Of a stretch of 64,000 nt of DNA, positions 1 through 12,685 are shown piece by piece. Numbering within the stretch: the first letter of the stretch is position 1; the number at the start of each line of letters is the position of its first letter. The notes under the pieces are model-generated. The model ran no database searches, was not told where the DNA came from, and saw only the letters and a program-made list of their open reading frames with translations. This DNA is from Neospora caninum Liverpool. Its lineage: Eukaryota > Apicomplexa > Conoidasida > Eucoccidiorida > Sarcocystidae. The DNA is taken from contig NC_018395.1 in NCBI RefSeq assembly GCF_000208865.1, positions 4,574,839 through 4,638,838 of the forward strand, in the 5' to 3' direction. A program made the position numbers and the translations under genes.

Positions 1-2
1 TC

Positions 3-3000
3 CTCGTTGCGCTGAGCCTGGGGCCGTGGTGGCTTGTGCCTGGCTTTTCACTAATCCTTCGCCCTCGTTCGCCATTCGTTGTTCCCTTTCAGGTTGCCCC
101 ACATGCAATCCCTCCTTCCCTGCTGCCGCTGTGTTTGCGATTACCATCTGCCTATCTCTCCTTTTCGTCTTCTGCCTCCAAAAAGTATCGCGGACGAGCC
201 ACAAACGCCCTTCCGTTCTCTCTCGTCGACCAGAAAAAGAAACTGAGCCGGAGGCTGTCGCGGATATCCTTTCGATCTCTTCTCCCAGTGCCTGCTCACC
301 TCAAGGAGTACCCCCCAGCAGAGCTACACCTCGCACCGTGTGTCCGAGGTTCTCTTGCATCACGTTTTGCTTCCAAAGATCGAGCTGCGAAATGCACAGC
401 TCGAGATCAAGGATATCACCTTCCTTCGTCCGACTCCTCGTCTGCTTCCTCGTCGGTGTCGTTTCCGACTTCCACTTCCTCTCTCTTCTCCAACGCCTCG
501 TCTCCTGTGGTTTTGCCTTCTTCTTCTAGGCCTTTCACGACAACCGCGGGGCATTCTCACCGTCCATCTGCACAGACAGCAGAATCTGCAGCTCTTCTTG
601 CTTCTCCTGGCCGGCCGCTAGAAATCGAGAACAAAGGAACCGTCCAGCCACCGGCGCTTCACTCGGAGTCGGAGACCTTGCATGGAGAAGGGCGGACCGA
701 GAGAGAGATCCGGATACGGGAAGGAGACAGAATGGCGGGGCATGAATCCGGTCGGAAGGACAGAGGCACGAAAGGCAAAAGCGAAGGCGAAAACGGCGAA
801 GACGGACCGCAGACGCATGGACAAGGGAGCCTTGAGGTGCGCGACGCTCCCGCACGTTTCGACCTTGACACACAGACGGAGAAGGAAGCAGCGTGCGCAG
901 GAAGAGGTCAGAGAGGAGACGGAGAGAGGGGAACAGACAGAGAAAAGGAAAACAAAGAGAAGCCAGGAGCGACAGATCAAGACCAGCAGAGAGAGGACGA
1001 GGTAGGTGACGAACGGAGACGCAGGAGAGGAGAGAGAGAAGACCACGTGCGGCCGAGGGCCGCTCACCAAGGAGAAGAAAGAGACTCTAGTGGAGACAGG
1101 AAACGGCTTCACTGGTCATCACCGGTTGCAGGTACGGATCTCGAAAACCTGCCGGGGAAGCCGTCTGAGCTTTCCTCCTGCAGTACCGAAGCGCTTCATC
1201 TTTCCTCGTTGGTGGGCACTTGCGAGCACGAAGCACAGAGCGAAAACGAGGAGAGCCGGAAACCTGGCTCCACGCATTCTTTTGCCTCTCTTGTTCCTTT
1301 CGCTTCGTCGCGTTTCCCCTCGTCTCCGCCTCGAGCTTTGCCCGCCTCCGATGCTGCTCGCGCGTGTGCAGAGTCGCCGTTGTCGTCTCGTCGCGCGTCT
1401 TCCTGTCTTTCCTCTTCCTCCCGTTCTGCTGCCTCATCGTCCTCGTTCATGTCGTTTGCTCCTTTGGATCTTTCCGGTGCCTCGCCAGCCTTGCCGTCAA
1501 GTGGACAGAGTCCTCGAGCTACAGCTGTGCCTTCCGGATCCCCTGCTGCGCTGGGCGAGGCAGCGGCGGACCTCGCGCTGATTCCAGGCGACCACTCCCC
1601 CAGGCCTGCTACGAGGGGAAGCGGCGACTCATGGAGGCTCTGTTCTTCCGCGCCACACTGTGCTGAGAACCGAAACAGCCTCCAGACAGGTCTCTCCCGA
1701 GAAACCGCCACAACCAAGATGGATACAAAAGAAGAGACAACACAGCTCGTGTGTCCATCGTCGTCGTGTCAGGAGACGCACGACCAGGGAGACGCCAATT
1801 TTGCAGAGCCAGAGAGAACCGAGAGGGATCTTCAGAAGCAGGCTTCGCAGCCCTCTCCTTTAGCGGATTTCCTTCGACTTTCGACAGCAGACTGCGGAGT
1901 GCACTGCTTCAGCTATTACCTCCGTGGCGGCGTCTCTGCGAGCTTGCCCCTCATGTTGGGCGTGCGCGAGCGGCTGTGGTGTGCGGACGCGTGTGTCTCT
2001 CCCGTTTATAAGCCGCCTGCTGCGGCGGCCGCCGCGCCACCGCAAACAGGCGGGAGAGAGGCTCCTGCCACAGACTGTCGCGGTGAGGCTGCACTGGGGC
2101 TTAACGGAGACAGTTGCGTTCCGTCTCCGGAGACAGGCGCCGATCCCGACCTACTGGGAGGCGACCATCACCGCGTTCTCGAGCCGTCCCGAGGCGGTTT
2201 CGACGAGCCGTCTCGCACGAGGGAGAGAAGTGCTCAACGGGACGCGGGACCGGCAGACGGCTCGAGGACGCAGTCTTCTTCGCCTTCGCAACCTGCCGCC
2301 TTTTCGTCTTTGCGCACAGTGCCTCCTTGCCTTCCTCTAGGTGGCCCCCCGTCACAAATCAAGCATGAAGACGACTCTGAGCCTGGAGCGAAGACTGCCG
2401 GTGTGCGGCCTCCGGAGCGCGGTAAAGCCGATTGTGGGTTGGTCCGTTTCGCGCCTTTCCAGAAGGAACAAACGGAAGGGCGTTTTTGTTCGCCCCCGCC
2501 TTGCGCACTCGCGCCTGCTCAGTTTGAGTGTATACAGGCCGACCACCCGACGATAGGATACGAAGGAGAGAGGAAGAGACCGGTGGAAGGAGCGCACAGC
2601 GAACGCGCAGACGCCCCCGCGCAAAGACTGCGGGCTCCTGAACAGGTGCGTTGCCTCGTGGGCGACACAGAGCACGCGTCGGACCCCATGGCGCCTGCGG
2701 ATGTGAAGACGGGAGGAGACGATGGCCATGCCTCTGGGCACTTTTCACCCTCTCGGAATGGTGCTTCCTCTGTTGTCTCCTCCGGTGCCCCGGCTTCTTC
2801 GGTTGCACAACCACTTCCGTCTTCAGCCTCTTTTTCCACGTCTGCAATTGCCTCCTCTGCAACTTGCCCTCTTCCTCCCTATTTTCCGCCTGCCTCGTCG
2901 TCCGACACGTCCCCCCTTTTGAATTATGTCTCCCCTATCGCGCCTGCGTCCACGCGTCTTCCGCCTTCTCACACTTCCTTCCTGCCGCCATCCTCTCCTT

Positions 3001-6000
3001 TCTCTCTCAGGCCTCCTACCCCTTCCGCTGTCCACTCTTCCTCTGTCCCTCCTCCCCCTGTCTACCCTTCTTCCTTTCTCCCGGCATCCTCTGCGCCGCA
3101 CTCTTCTTGCTGTTCTTCCACCTCTTCTGGCTCTTCCTTGTCGCGCGCCTCCTCCTCGCAGCTGCCTTCAAGGGAGGCTGCCCTAGCCGAGAGGTTAGGG
3201 AGCGTGGCGGGCACGCGGCGCCTCTTTGATCTCGCGACGACGCACTCCCAGGCGGGGCGCGCGCATGCGAAGAAGCCGTCTTTGGGGAAGCGGGCGCGCG
3301 GGTGCGTCGATCGAGCGAGATGCCTTGAGGACAGGAAACTGAGGCACGAAGAAATGAAGAGGCAGGAGCGGAGACGCAGACGCCAAAAACGCGAAAGATC
3401 CACATCGGCCTTCCGCTGCCATACGTACTTGGGCGACGAGCTCCGCCGCAACTGCCGCGCGCTTCTCCGGCGGCGGCTCATCGACGAATTCTTTGCCCGG
3501 ATCGAACGCGAACGCGAACGGGCGTTTTCGCGTTTCGCGATCGCCTCTGGAATTGCGCAAAATAGAAGAGTCGACCGAGAGAAGGCACGCAGTCCCTCAA
3601 TCCGCAACGGCCGCAACGGCGTTTCCTGTCCTTCGCGTTCCTGTTCCACTCGACACTCCGCTTGTCGTGCCTCTCTTTCGACAAGCTGGAGCCAAACAGC
3701 CTCTGAGCCTCAATCCTGCGGCGCGTCCTCGCCCTCGCCACCGACGCAGACAAACCTACGAAAGTCGACAGCACAGAAAAACGAGGAGAGCGTGGTGCTC
3801 TGCACATGCCACGAGGAAGAGGATGGGACGCCTCCTCTAAGGGCGGAAACGGATCCAGCCTTCGTCTCGAGGCAGCGCCGCGCAGACGCCGACAAGAAGT
3901 GGGCGGCAGACGTGGCGGAAACTGAGAGCGACAGCGAGCGCCGCGCCGCGGGGCGCTCTTGGGGCTCGGGCGGCGAAAGGAGAATGAACGCGCCGGCGGA
4001 GAGAGAGAACCTCGAACAGATGCTCACCGGAAAGAGGCCTCAGGCTCAGCCGGAGGCTGCAGCCAGATCAGCAGAGAAGGCCACGGTCGGGCAGGAAAGG
4101 AGAGACAGGTGCCCTCAGGGGTTTACGAAAAATCGCGCAGCCCACGGGGTCTCGGCGCCGCCGCGGATTCGCCTCTGTGACTACTGGCTGAGTTTTGACT
4201 GGTCCCTCGCGCCGACGACTCTGGGGAAAGGAGACGACAAAGAGACGAAACGTGCAACCGCTCAGGTCAGAGAAACGTCTCCGGGTGTACGGAGAGAGAA
4301 GAGACAACGCGACGAAGAGAGCGGGTTAAGGGCGAGGCTGGTTAAATGTAAACGGAGAGTTCCTATAGGGGCCAGCGAACGATCGGAAGATGACGGGTCG
4401 ACGAAGGGAGACCAGGGAGACAGCAGCGGGGAGGAACCGGATACCGAGGCGAAAGACCGAGGACCGGAAGAAGAGTTTCAGGGAGAGGAGAGAAGAGATG
4501 GGAAAAGGAGCGCATATTGTGTGGCTGTGAGGCAGAAGGTCGGAGCTCTTGGCTGGAGTAGAAAGACCGTGGAGGCGGACGAGGGAGAGAAGGACAGGCG
4601 AGAAACAGAAGCAAGGCTGGACTTTGAAGAGGCCGGGAAAACGGAAGAAGGTGAACAACACACGAGGAGGGAGACACATCACACCGACCTAGACACCTGT
4701 CCCCAAAGGGGAGACGGGGAAGTCGACAGACCACCTGCGGGAGAAAGGAACTTAGGAGAGGCGCACACACTTTGCAGCAGAGAGAAGACAGAACTCTCGG
4801 TACAGCGACAGGGAGACAATGGAGAAGGTGGGGAAACCGAGGAAAAAAAAGAGGAAGGAAAGGAGACGAAAAAGCGCCGTGGTGCTTCGCCGGAAAACCC
4901 AAGAGCCTTGCTGAGCATGGCAACTCCTCGTCCGCCACCAGAACGAAGAATGGCAGCCTCCCAGCAAGGGGGACAAGGGGATACCGACTGGGAAGCAGTC
5001 GAGAGTGAGCGAGAAGAAACGGAATGTGAAAACAGAGACAAAGAAGGCGGATGGGAAACCGAAGGCCGCCAGATCAAGACCGCCGAAGGCCGAGGGCAAC
5101 ATGGGACAGAAGGCCAAGCACCGAAGCCTAGCGAAGAGGAGCAATGCATCAGGCGGGTTACGTTATTGGAGGAAGCGGGACGAGGACGAACAGCAGACAG
5201 AGGAGAAGAGAGAGATCCAGACCAGGAAGAGAACACAGCCCCTCCGCAAACTCGGCTTCGTTCTGCTGACGAGTCAGTACTGACATCTCCGAAAGATCGA
5301 GCAAAAAGGAGAAAGCTGGGGCCCAATTTCATCGAGGGAAGGAAGAACGAGAAAGAGAGATTGGGAGACGGGCATGGCCGTTTCGGCCTCGACCGGACAC
5401 AGGGAGAGGGCGGCGTTTGTGTTTCCCGCCGTGACCGGGATCAGCTGGAATGTGAAGAAGCCGAGAGAAAGAAGCGTGGAGACAGCCCTCGACTTCTGGA
5501 AAAAGAGGAGGAAACTCGAATCGAAATTCCGACTTGGGACAGGACCGAGGCCCTCGCAAGGCCAGGCGAAGACCCGGCGGTAGGAAACGTCTCTAGCGGG
5601 AGCAGAGCAGCCTTGAAAACAGAAGAAAGTGTAGAGATGAATATTGAAGCAGGGGAGCTAGAGCGAGGCTTCGATACGAAAGCGGAAGAAGGAATGCCGT
5701 TGCCGAGTCGGTCTCAGCGCGGCTCAGAGAACGGCTTTCTCCCGACTGCCGCCTGTTCTCGAGATTCTCTCCCTTTCTCGCACATGGCGTCTTCGGCCCT
5801 CGACTGCTTCTTCTCTTTCTTCTCTCTCGCTCCCGACATCGGTTGTCTGTCTGGTTCCCCAGAAGAGGGCGCAGGACGCCGCAGAGACAAAGCAGCCGGT
5901 TTTTCAGACGCGCGGGGGACGGGACTCCGGCGCCCGTCCTGGTGTTCGGCCCTGCAGTCTGCGTCTTCTTCCTCACTGCCTTCTTCCTTGTCTCTCCCCT

Positions 6001-9000
6001 GTTGCAGCGGCTCTGCGCCGTTGCCAGAGGAGACGATGCCAGCCTCACTCTCCCACAAAGAGGAAGACGCGCTCGAGGCGAGAGAGGAGAGGAGGCAGCA
6101 GGGAGAAGCGCACCGTGCTGCGATTCCCGAGCGCGGAGGTCGACGGAGCGACACGGGCAAAAGGGAGTTGACGGAGAGTCTGCGCAGTGGAGAGGATGAG
6201 GCATCCACAGAAGAAGGCGGAAGGCCGGGACGCGAGGAGGGAGAGCGAAAGAACCGAGACCGAGAATCAAAGACGGACCCCTGGGGAACAACGGAAGGCC
6301 ATGCGTCTGAGCGACGGTCTCGGGAAGGCTTTACGAGCTCGGGACAAGGGAGCGAGGGGTGGACCGAAGGATCTTGGAAAGCAGCAGCGGAGGGTTGTGA
6401 AATGCGCCAGGAGGGGAGAACCCACAATGGAGACGAAAGAGCGCGAGAGACAAGGCAAGATCAAGAAGGAAAGGGAAGGCGACGAATCGTGTGCGCGAGC
6501 GGAAGCAGCGACGAAGCAAGGCATACCGAAAGAGACGTTGGAACTAGCCTCGTTGATAGCGCAATCCGTCAGTCACTTTTGTGGGGTGTCCTGTTCGCTT
6601 CTGGGTTCGAAGAGCGGCGGGCTGCAGAAGAAAAGAAAAGATTCACGGCGGCGCGTTTCGCCGGGCCAGAAGGCGCACTCGTGCGTCTCGATCGGCGATG
6701 TCCTCGTTTGGTTTCCTTCGCTTACAAAGCCGCCGAAACGCGTCGGAGGAGAGTTCGGAACCTCCTCGACAGGGGCGTGCAGGTGCTGGAACGCGAGATG
6801 GATCACCTGTATGACGCGACAAGCCCTAGGGTCAGAGACAGTGAAGCAGAAAAGGAAACGACCAGAGAGGCAGAAAAAAGAGTGAACCGAAACCAGAAAG
6901 AGGGAGAAGAAGGAAACGAACACAGGGAACGCGCAGACGCGGAAGACAGAGGCGTGTCGACGGAGAGAAACATAGAGGAGCACGAACAGCCGGAAAGCGA
7001 GGCAGGAGAAGGGACACGGGCGCAAGATGCTTCATTGCCAGGTGGTAAGGAAGCTTCAGGCAGTTCTGGGTAAAACGCCTCTTAAGTTTGCACCCGCTCA
7101 AAGGGCCTTTCCTGTATCGTCCTTTCTCGTCTGAGCCTCTCGCTTGGGCCATCCGTGTCGTGCGCCTTGCTCTCTCCCCCGTTCCCCGTCCGTTTTCCTC
7201 GCTGTGCCGTCTTCCATCTTTTCTCTCTCCCTGCGTTTCATCCTTCCGTTTCCCGGCGTGTTCTCGAGTATTGCTCCGTGGCCTCGCTCCTACGCTTTGG
7301 CATCCGCGACTTTAGGGCGCCCTTCGTGAGCTCCCTCCAGTTCGCTGCGCTTGCCACTTTGCGTCCTTCGTCCTCGTCTTTCTGCGGTTCCCCCTTGCCT
7401 GTGTTTTCTCAGCTTCTCGCTCGTGCGCGTCTCGCTTCCTCGTTTGTAGGATCCTTCCTCGCTCGCTCTACCTTGCTTGTTTCTGGACGTTTTCCCCCTC
7501 CAGCTGCGTTGTCTTTTCGCCTTCCGCTCTGCTTTCCTTTTCGCTTCCGTCTTTGTTTTCCTGACGTTTCAGCTGCAACTGCGCGACATACCTCTGGTGG
7601 ATGGCTGGTCCCTTAGCCGTTCGCGGGCGGAGTATCGCAAATCATGCCTTGCGTCCCCCTTTCGTTCGTGTCTTAGGTGCTGTTCTAGTCGGGCGCGTGT
7701 CCTTAGAATGCCTGCTCTGCCTTGGCACCCCGGCACAGCGTCGAGCGCCTCGGCTGCCGGGTTGTTTTTTTAACGTCAGAAAAATTCATGTAAACCCGCA
7801 AACATTCTCGAGACTTTCGCAGTCGGCTCCACCACGTTATGAGCCCAAAGCGTTTGTTCTGCCGGTTCCCTCTCTTCCTCTTGACAACGGGTCGAGTCTC
7901 CGCTCCCCAGTTCTGCCTGAGACTTCGCCGCATTCGTTGATTCCTTTGGGTGGTTTGCATGCAGGCCAGGCCAGAAACGGGGAGTCTCCCGTGGAAATGC
8001 CCAGTGCGTTCTGCGCAGTGGAGTCGCGTTTTCCTGCATGTTCTTCGCTTTCCTCTCCACTCCCTGATGGCATAGCCACAGGGACACGCGCGGTTCCTCA
8101 CGCAGGGCAAGCCCAGCGCGTGGGAGTTCTGTCGGATGTCAAAGCGTCCTTCACTCTTTCCCCGGCGTCAGTTCCGCTCTCTGCTCTCGCGTCTTCGACG
8201 CCGACTTGTGCTGCCGTGACCTCAACGACGCTCGCTTTGGCCTCGTCCCCTGCAGGCGCGGCCGTTCCCTCGTCTGCAGCAAACGGGATCTCGACGCCAG
8301 GAGTCCAAACAGAAGAAAAGGAAGAGATGGAACGCCGAAGGGAAACCGCGCTGCAGGAAGAGAACGCCCAAACAGAAGAGAGCGATGGGAAACTGCGAGA
8401 CGCTTTCCCGCCGCATGCAAAGTGTGACGCGAAGCATACCATCGCAGCCGACGCAGAAAGACCTAAAAGAAACATCTGGCCGCACTGTCCTGCCCCGGGG
8501 GGAAGACCGCTCGAAGCCTCTCTTTCGAACGAGAGCGGGAACCCCGTCGCCCCCATCTCTTCTGGGCCTGAGCAGTCTTCTCCCTTTTTCTGTGTACCGG
8601 CGTTGCGGCCAGCACCGGGGGAGACAAAGATAAAATCTCCTCTGGACGCGACTTCAGCCGCAAGACTCTCCCACCCCGCAGGCAATTTGCTGTGTAGCTC
8701 GCCTCCCCCTTTCGGATCCTTCGCGCCTCCGCCAAATTTCGTCTCGCCGCCAAGGGCGCTCGAACAGCCGACTTGTGGCGCTTCCTCTTCTGATCCACGC
8801 CTCGAGAGTCCTCAGGGTGTACCGCCTTTCTCAGGTCGGAAACCTGTCTCCCCGCAGACTGCCTGTTCTTCGCCTTCGTGGACTCCAGCTGCGTCTCTTT
8901 CCAGTGCTTCTGTGTCGTGTCGTGCTCTTTGTGCACGCTCGCTCGCCTCCGCTTTCCCCGCAGAGATCTGCGCTCGTTTCGAAAATGGTCTCCACCCCCC

Positions 9001-10135
9001 TCGGGCGAGCGATGTGCCGCGGGAGGGGACAGGCACCGAGTGCGAGCCTGAAAGCAGACGCCATCGCGGATTCCTCCAGTTGGAGGAAGGAGACGATCGA
9101 CGAGAACAGGACGGGGAAGAAGGCGCGAAGGGCGAGAGGAGTGCCCGGGGCGGCCGGCACGCGGGAAGGTTGAGAGAGCAAAGGCCGGAAGACAGCAACG
9201 GTTGCGGAATCGGAGACGGAGACACCTGTGGAGAAGGCGGAGCCGAGAATCACAAACAACAAGAGACACAAGACGACGGGGGAGACGAACAGCGCACACG
9301 CCAAATAGGGGAGTTCGAGGAAGGCACAGCCAGATTCCTCCCAGCTTTCGAGGCCTCGGAGAGTCGCCACACGCCCAGCGAATCTTCCGGCCAGGCGGTG
9401 TCGACCGGCAGCACGGTGACTGGACGGCAGCGCTGTGGGTCAGAAGAAGAGAACGAAGACAACACTCTGGGGGTAGGCACCGCAGACGCAACGCGTCTCA
9501 CACACGTTCTTCCCTCGCGGCGCGGGGACAGCAGAGCGTCGGGTCCTCTTCCGTTGTGTTCTGCCGACGCCGAGCGCAGCTCTGTGAGATTAGAATCCGT
9601 CTCTTCGGCTCGTCCTGCGCCATCGTTTCCTGCCTTGCCTTCCTCCACCTCTTCAGTGTGTAGCTCAGGGACGCTTCAGCTGATTCATGGGGTTAGTGAG
9701 GGCGGGGGGAAATCGGAAGGTACACGAGACCTAGGAGAGGTCTTCGCTTCACAAGCGGCTCCTGAGCAGTCGATTTCCCCCTTGCCTGTCGGGCATGTGA
9801 CGCTGCAAACAAACTTCCAGCCTAGTTCGCTCGGCCTGTCTGCGATGGAAGGATGTGCCTCGGTCAACGCGACTTGGCCAGAACACAGAGGCGGCAGCTG
9901 TGTAGAGAAGGCACTTTTTGCTGACAAAAAAACAGGGGTCGGCCAAGATAGAGTTGAGTCCTTTTGTGGTCAGCCGTCTTCACCTCTACCCGACGTTGCT
10001 TGTTGTGGAGAGAACACATTTCCCAGAGACGAAGAGAAAGAAACCGCAGTGGAGGACCTGGCACCTTGGGCGCCTGTATCGGCCCCGACCGCGAACCCCG
10101 TGGCGATCGCTTCTTCCAGACGTATTCCCCTGTAG
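3..10135 (+). CDS. Very large low-complexity hypothetical protein, 5' end outside the window
   Basis: No family recognised. The frame is open from base 3 to the stop at 7071-7073, with a good 3' splice site (ccctttcag) ending at 92, so an internal exon probably starts at 93. A second 2.5-kb open frame ends with TAG at 10133-10135. They join cleanly if exon 1 ends at 7069 (CTGG|GTAAAA) and exon 2 starts at 7573 after a pyrimidine-rich tttcag; the split codon reads GGC. That gives about 3180 residues in the window. A separate start at ATG 7601 is less likely because it has T at -3. The protein is Ser/Pro-rich, then Arg/Glu/Lys/Gly-rich; only two islands look folded: a basic helical stretch at 3420-3560 (contains LGDELRRNCRALLRRRLIDE) and one at 6680-6830. 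Coding identity is firm from frame length; the joint of the two ORFs is inference, and function is unknown. Confidence 0.6.
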
Positions 10136-11100
10136 CGAGAGGGGAGGGAAAAGGCCGGGAAAAGGAGTAGTTCTGCATCGCTCGTTTTGCACCCGAACGA
10201 CTAGGCGAAGTGAAGGGAAAACATTCTTTCCCTTCCGAGAAGCGCCACACTGCGGAGAGCGTTGCTTGCAGCCCACAAGATGCGTAGACAACAGACGCTT
10301 CAAGAAAGAGTCGGACCTCCCCCGCTTCCAGCGGATTCCCTGCTCAAACGAACTGTCCCCACAAACCCCTAGTTTCACGTAGTGCTCAAGGAAAGAAGTG
10401 TGTAGCCTTTTCCAAGCCCGACTCGGAAGCGGCGGTGTTGTCGCGTCAATTTTGATTCACAAAGCAGATGGACTCGCCGTGTTCCGAGCACCGCGGCAAT
10501 TTTCACCTGAACAGGGGGAACGGGCCTTTTCTAACCAGGTACTCCCACCCAAACTTCTCGGTGGGGAGATGGGATATGCCGCTCCTATGAGGAAGCGGGG
10601 AGACGTCTACATTATTCTCATAAAATCTCATAATCCGGCCTTACAGACACACGGTGTCCTGGAACGCGTGTGGGGGACAAGTCACCTTTTTCTGTTTTTT
10701 TGGTCTCCGTATAAGGTATGTACAGACACGTGTCCACTAGGATGCGCTGTGGAAGGGATTTGCATCATGGTTCGGGAACAGAGAAAGCGAGCAAAACGAC
10801 ACCGCAACCTAAACGAGAAATTAATCCAGGTGGACCCTGTCTTCCGCGCCCGAGGAAGTGCCCGCAGACACACAGGAAACGAGGCAGTCTCGACCAGCGG
10901 GACAACGCAGGAGATTCGTGTAAATAGACGTGAGTTTTGCCAACCTCATTTGTGTGCCTTGTTGGGAAAGCCGATCTCAGGCAGCTGCACAAACGTAACC
11001 GGCAGCATAGACCGTTTACATGGAAATCGACGACAATACGGGGAAGAACTGAGACAGTACGGACTTACGTATCTGGGGAAGACGACGTATATGCAATTAT

Positions 11101-11130
11101 ACATATATATATATATACATACATATATAT
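11101..11130. repeat. (TA)n microsatellite
   Basis: Interrupted TA dinucleotide tract with ATAC variants, typical of spacers in this genome. Confidence 0.85.
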
Positions 11131-12304
11131 TGTAAGCGTCGAGCAGAACCCGCGCGCATAGAGAGAAGGTGATGCGGCACGGGGGGGGGGGCTATGGAAA
11201 TTCACGGGCTTTCTCTGCCCCGCCATCCAGATGCGGGCTGTTTCCTAAGAGTGCTTTATACTTTTTCTCGTCTTTTCAGCCCCATATTTCCCGCCCCTAC
11301 CCTTTCCCCCCCCCCCTACTGTCTCTCACTCTCGAATCGTCCTTTTCCGCCTAGTTAAAAGGTCGGACTTTCGCGCTCCCAGAGAAGTCCAGAGAACCTC
11401 TCAAGAAGTGACCTCGTATTCCTTGCGAAACCAGTCGCGCGAGTGTCCGACTTGCGTGTTCGCAGGAACCGCTTTTTCTTTGCAAACGGTCCTGGAAAAC
11501 AATTTCGCACCTCGCGTGCTTTTTTTGAGAGCGAGGACCCATTTGTTTCGCAAAATCGGAAAACCTAGCTTTTTCCCGCATCGCGCTCGCCGCTGACGCC
11601 TCTGTAGAGTTTGCGACACGCCCGGCTAACTATGGTATTCTCGTTTTGTGGTTGGAGGGCGGGACTTGCTCTTTGCTTCCCGCGACTACGTGGAGCGAAA
11701 AAAGCGTTTTTCGCCTCTCCCAAAACGGGGCGGAGTCTCGCGTCCTTCGTTCTTCAGTGAAGAAAATCCGTTCCGGGGAAAGCCGAGCGAGAGTCGCATT
11801 TTCGAAAATCCGCTTTCGCGCGTGTCTTCGTCTCCCGCCTCCCAACCCCCGCGCCGTTCCGCGCATATCGCGTTGATGCGAACTCAACTTGACTCTTCGT
11901 TTGCACAAGGCCACGTTGCCGGTTAAAAGCGCAGTTTGACCAGTCCTTTTCTCCAGACCAAGAGCTCGAGAAAGCCATCCGCGTTTTTACTGGCGCCAGA
12001 GTTTCGCAGTTTCCTTCTTTTTAATCCCATTTTTGCTTCACTTCGCGTTTCAAAGTGCCGACCCCGCCGCCCCAGCTGTCCTCGCGGTGTCTTGTGAGCA
12101 GCCAACGGGGCGCGTTTTGCAGTGCCGGTCCTCTCTCGACGCGTTTCGTTTTTTTGCTGCCGGTTTTCTCTAATCCCCAAGCTTTTTTTAGTCGAGGGCA
12201 GCACACATTTTTTCATCTCTCCGTTTCCACTGATACATGCAGCCAGCAGGTACACGACCAACCGCCAACCATACGCGCAAATGCCCTGGTATACAGATGC
12301 GTAG

Positions 12305-12308
<4 letters not shown>

Positions 12309-12336
<28 letters not shown>

Positions 12337-12356
12337 CAATATATATATATATATAT
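12309..12356. repeat. (TA)n microsatellite
   Basis: Near-perfect TA tract of about 48 bases broken once by CAA, roughly 330 bases upstream of the start codon at 12686. Confidence 0.9.
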
Positions 12357-12685
12357 CACGTATGCTTACACGTGCCTATATATACGTCGGCGCATGCTTT
12401 TTTCTCAATGCCGAGTTGGCTCTGTGCCTAAATCCCTTTGCTTCTGCTTCTCTCTTCAGTCCAGCTTCTGGGTTCCTACCGCATGTGCGTCGGTCCTGTC
12501 GACTGTCCTGAGCGCCCCCAGCAGAGAAACGCGACAATGCCACGTGTCTGCCGCAGTGGAGATCTCATCTCTGCAAAGTTCTTTCTTGTGAGAAGCGACG
12601 CACAAAGGCCGTGAAAGCATATCGAGAAGAGGGGTAGCCTGGTGAGGACAAACGCCCCAACTCAACACGCACAGAGCACCCTCAA

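Larger units (their letters stand above)
10136..12685. other. Spacer with TA repeats
   Basis: About 2.5 kb between the large low-complexity gene and the PPP2R3C-like gene, both on the plus strand. It should hold the 3' UTR of the first and the promoter and 5' UTR of the second. I see G and C homopolymers near 11180 and 11305 and two TA tracts. The open frames here (for example 10398-11135) have no coding character. Confidence 0.6.

Noticed and set aside
618..1112. Several minus-strand frames across 0.5-7.1 kb
   Set aside because: They are antisense shadows of the large low-complexity exon, with Ser/Leu/Phe-rich composition mirroring its Arg/Glu codons.
7601..10135. The ATG at 7601 as the start of a separate gene
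   Set aside because: T at position -3 is poor for coccidian starts, the frame is open upstream to a strong acceptor at 7572, and the phase fits a splice from the preceding exon.
10398..11135. 245-codon plus-strand frame
   Set aside because: It ends in a TA microsatellite read as Tyr-Ile repeats, starts without a good ATG context and shows no splice partners; probably 3' UTR.
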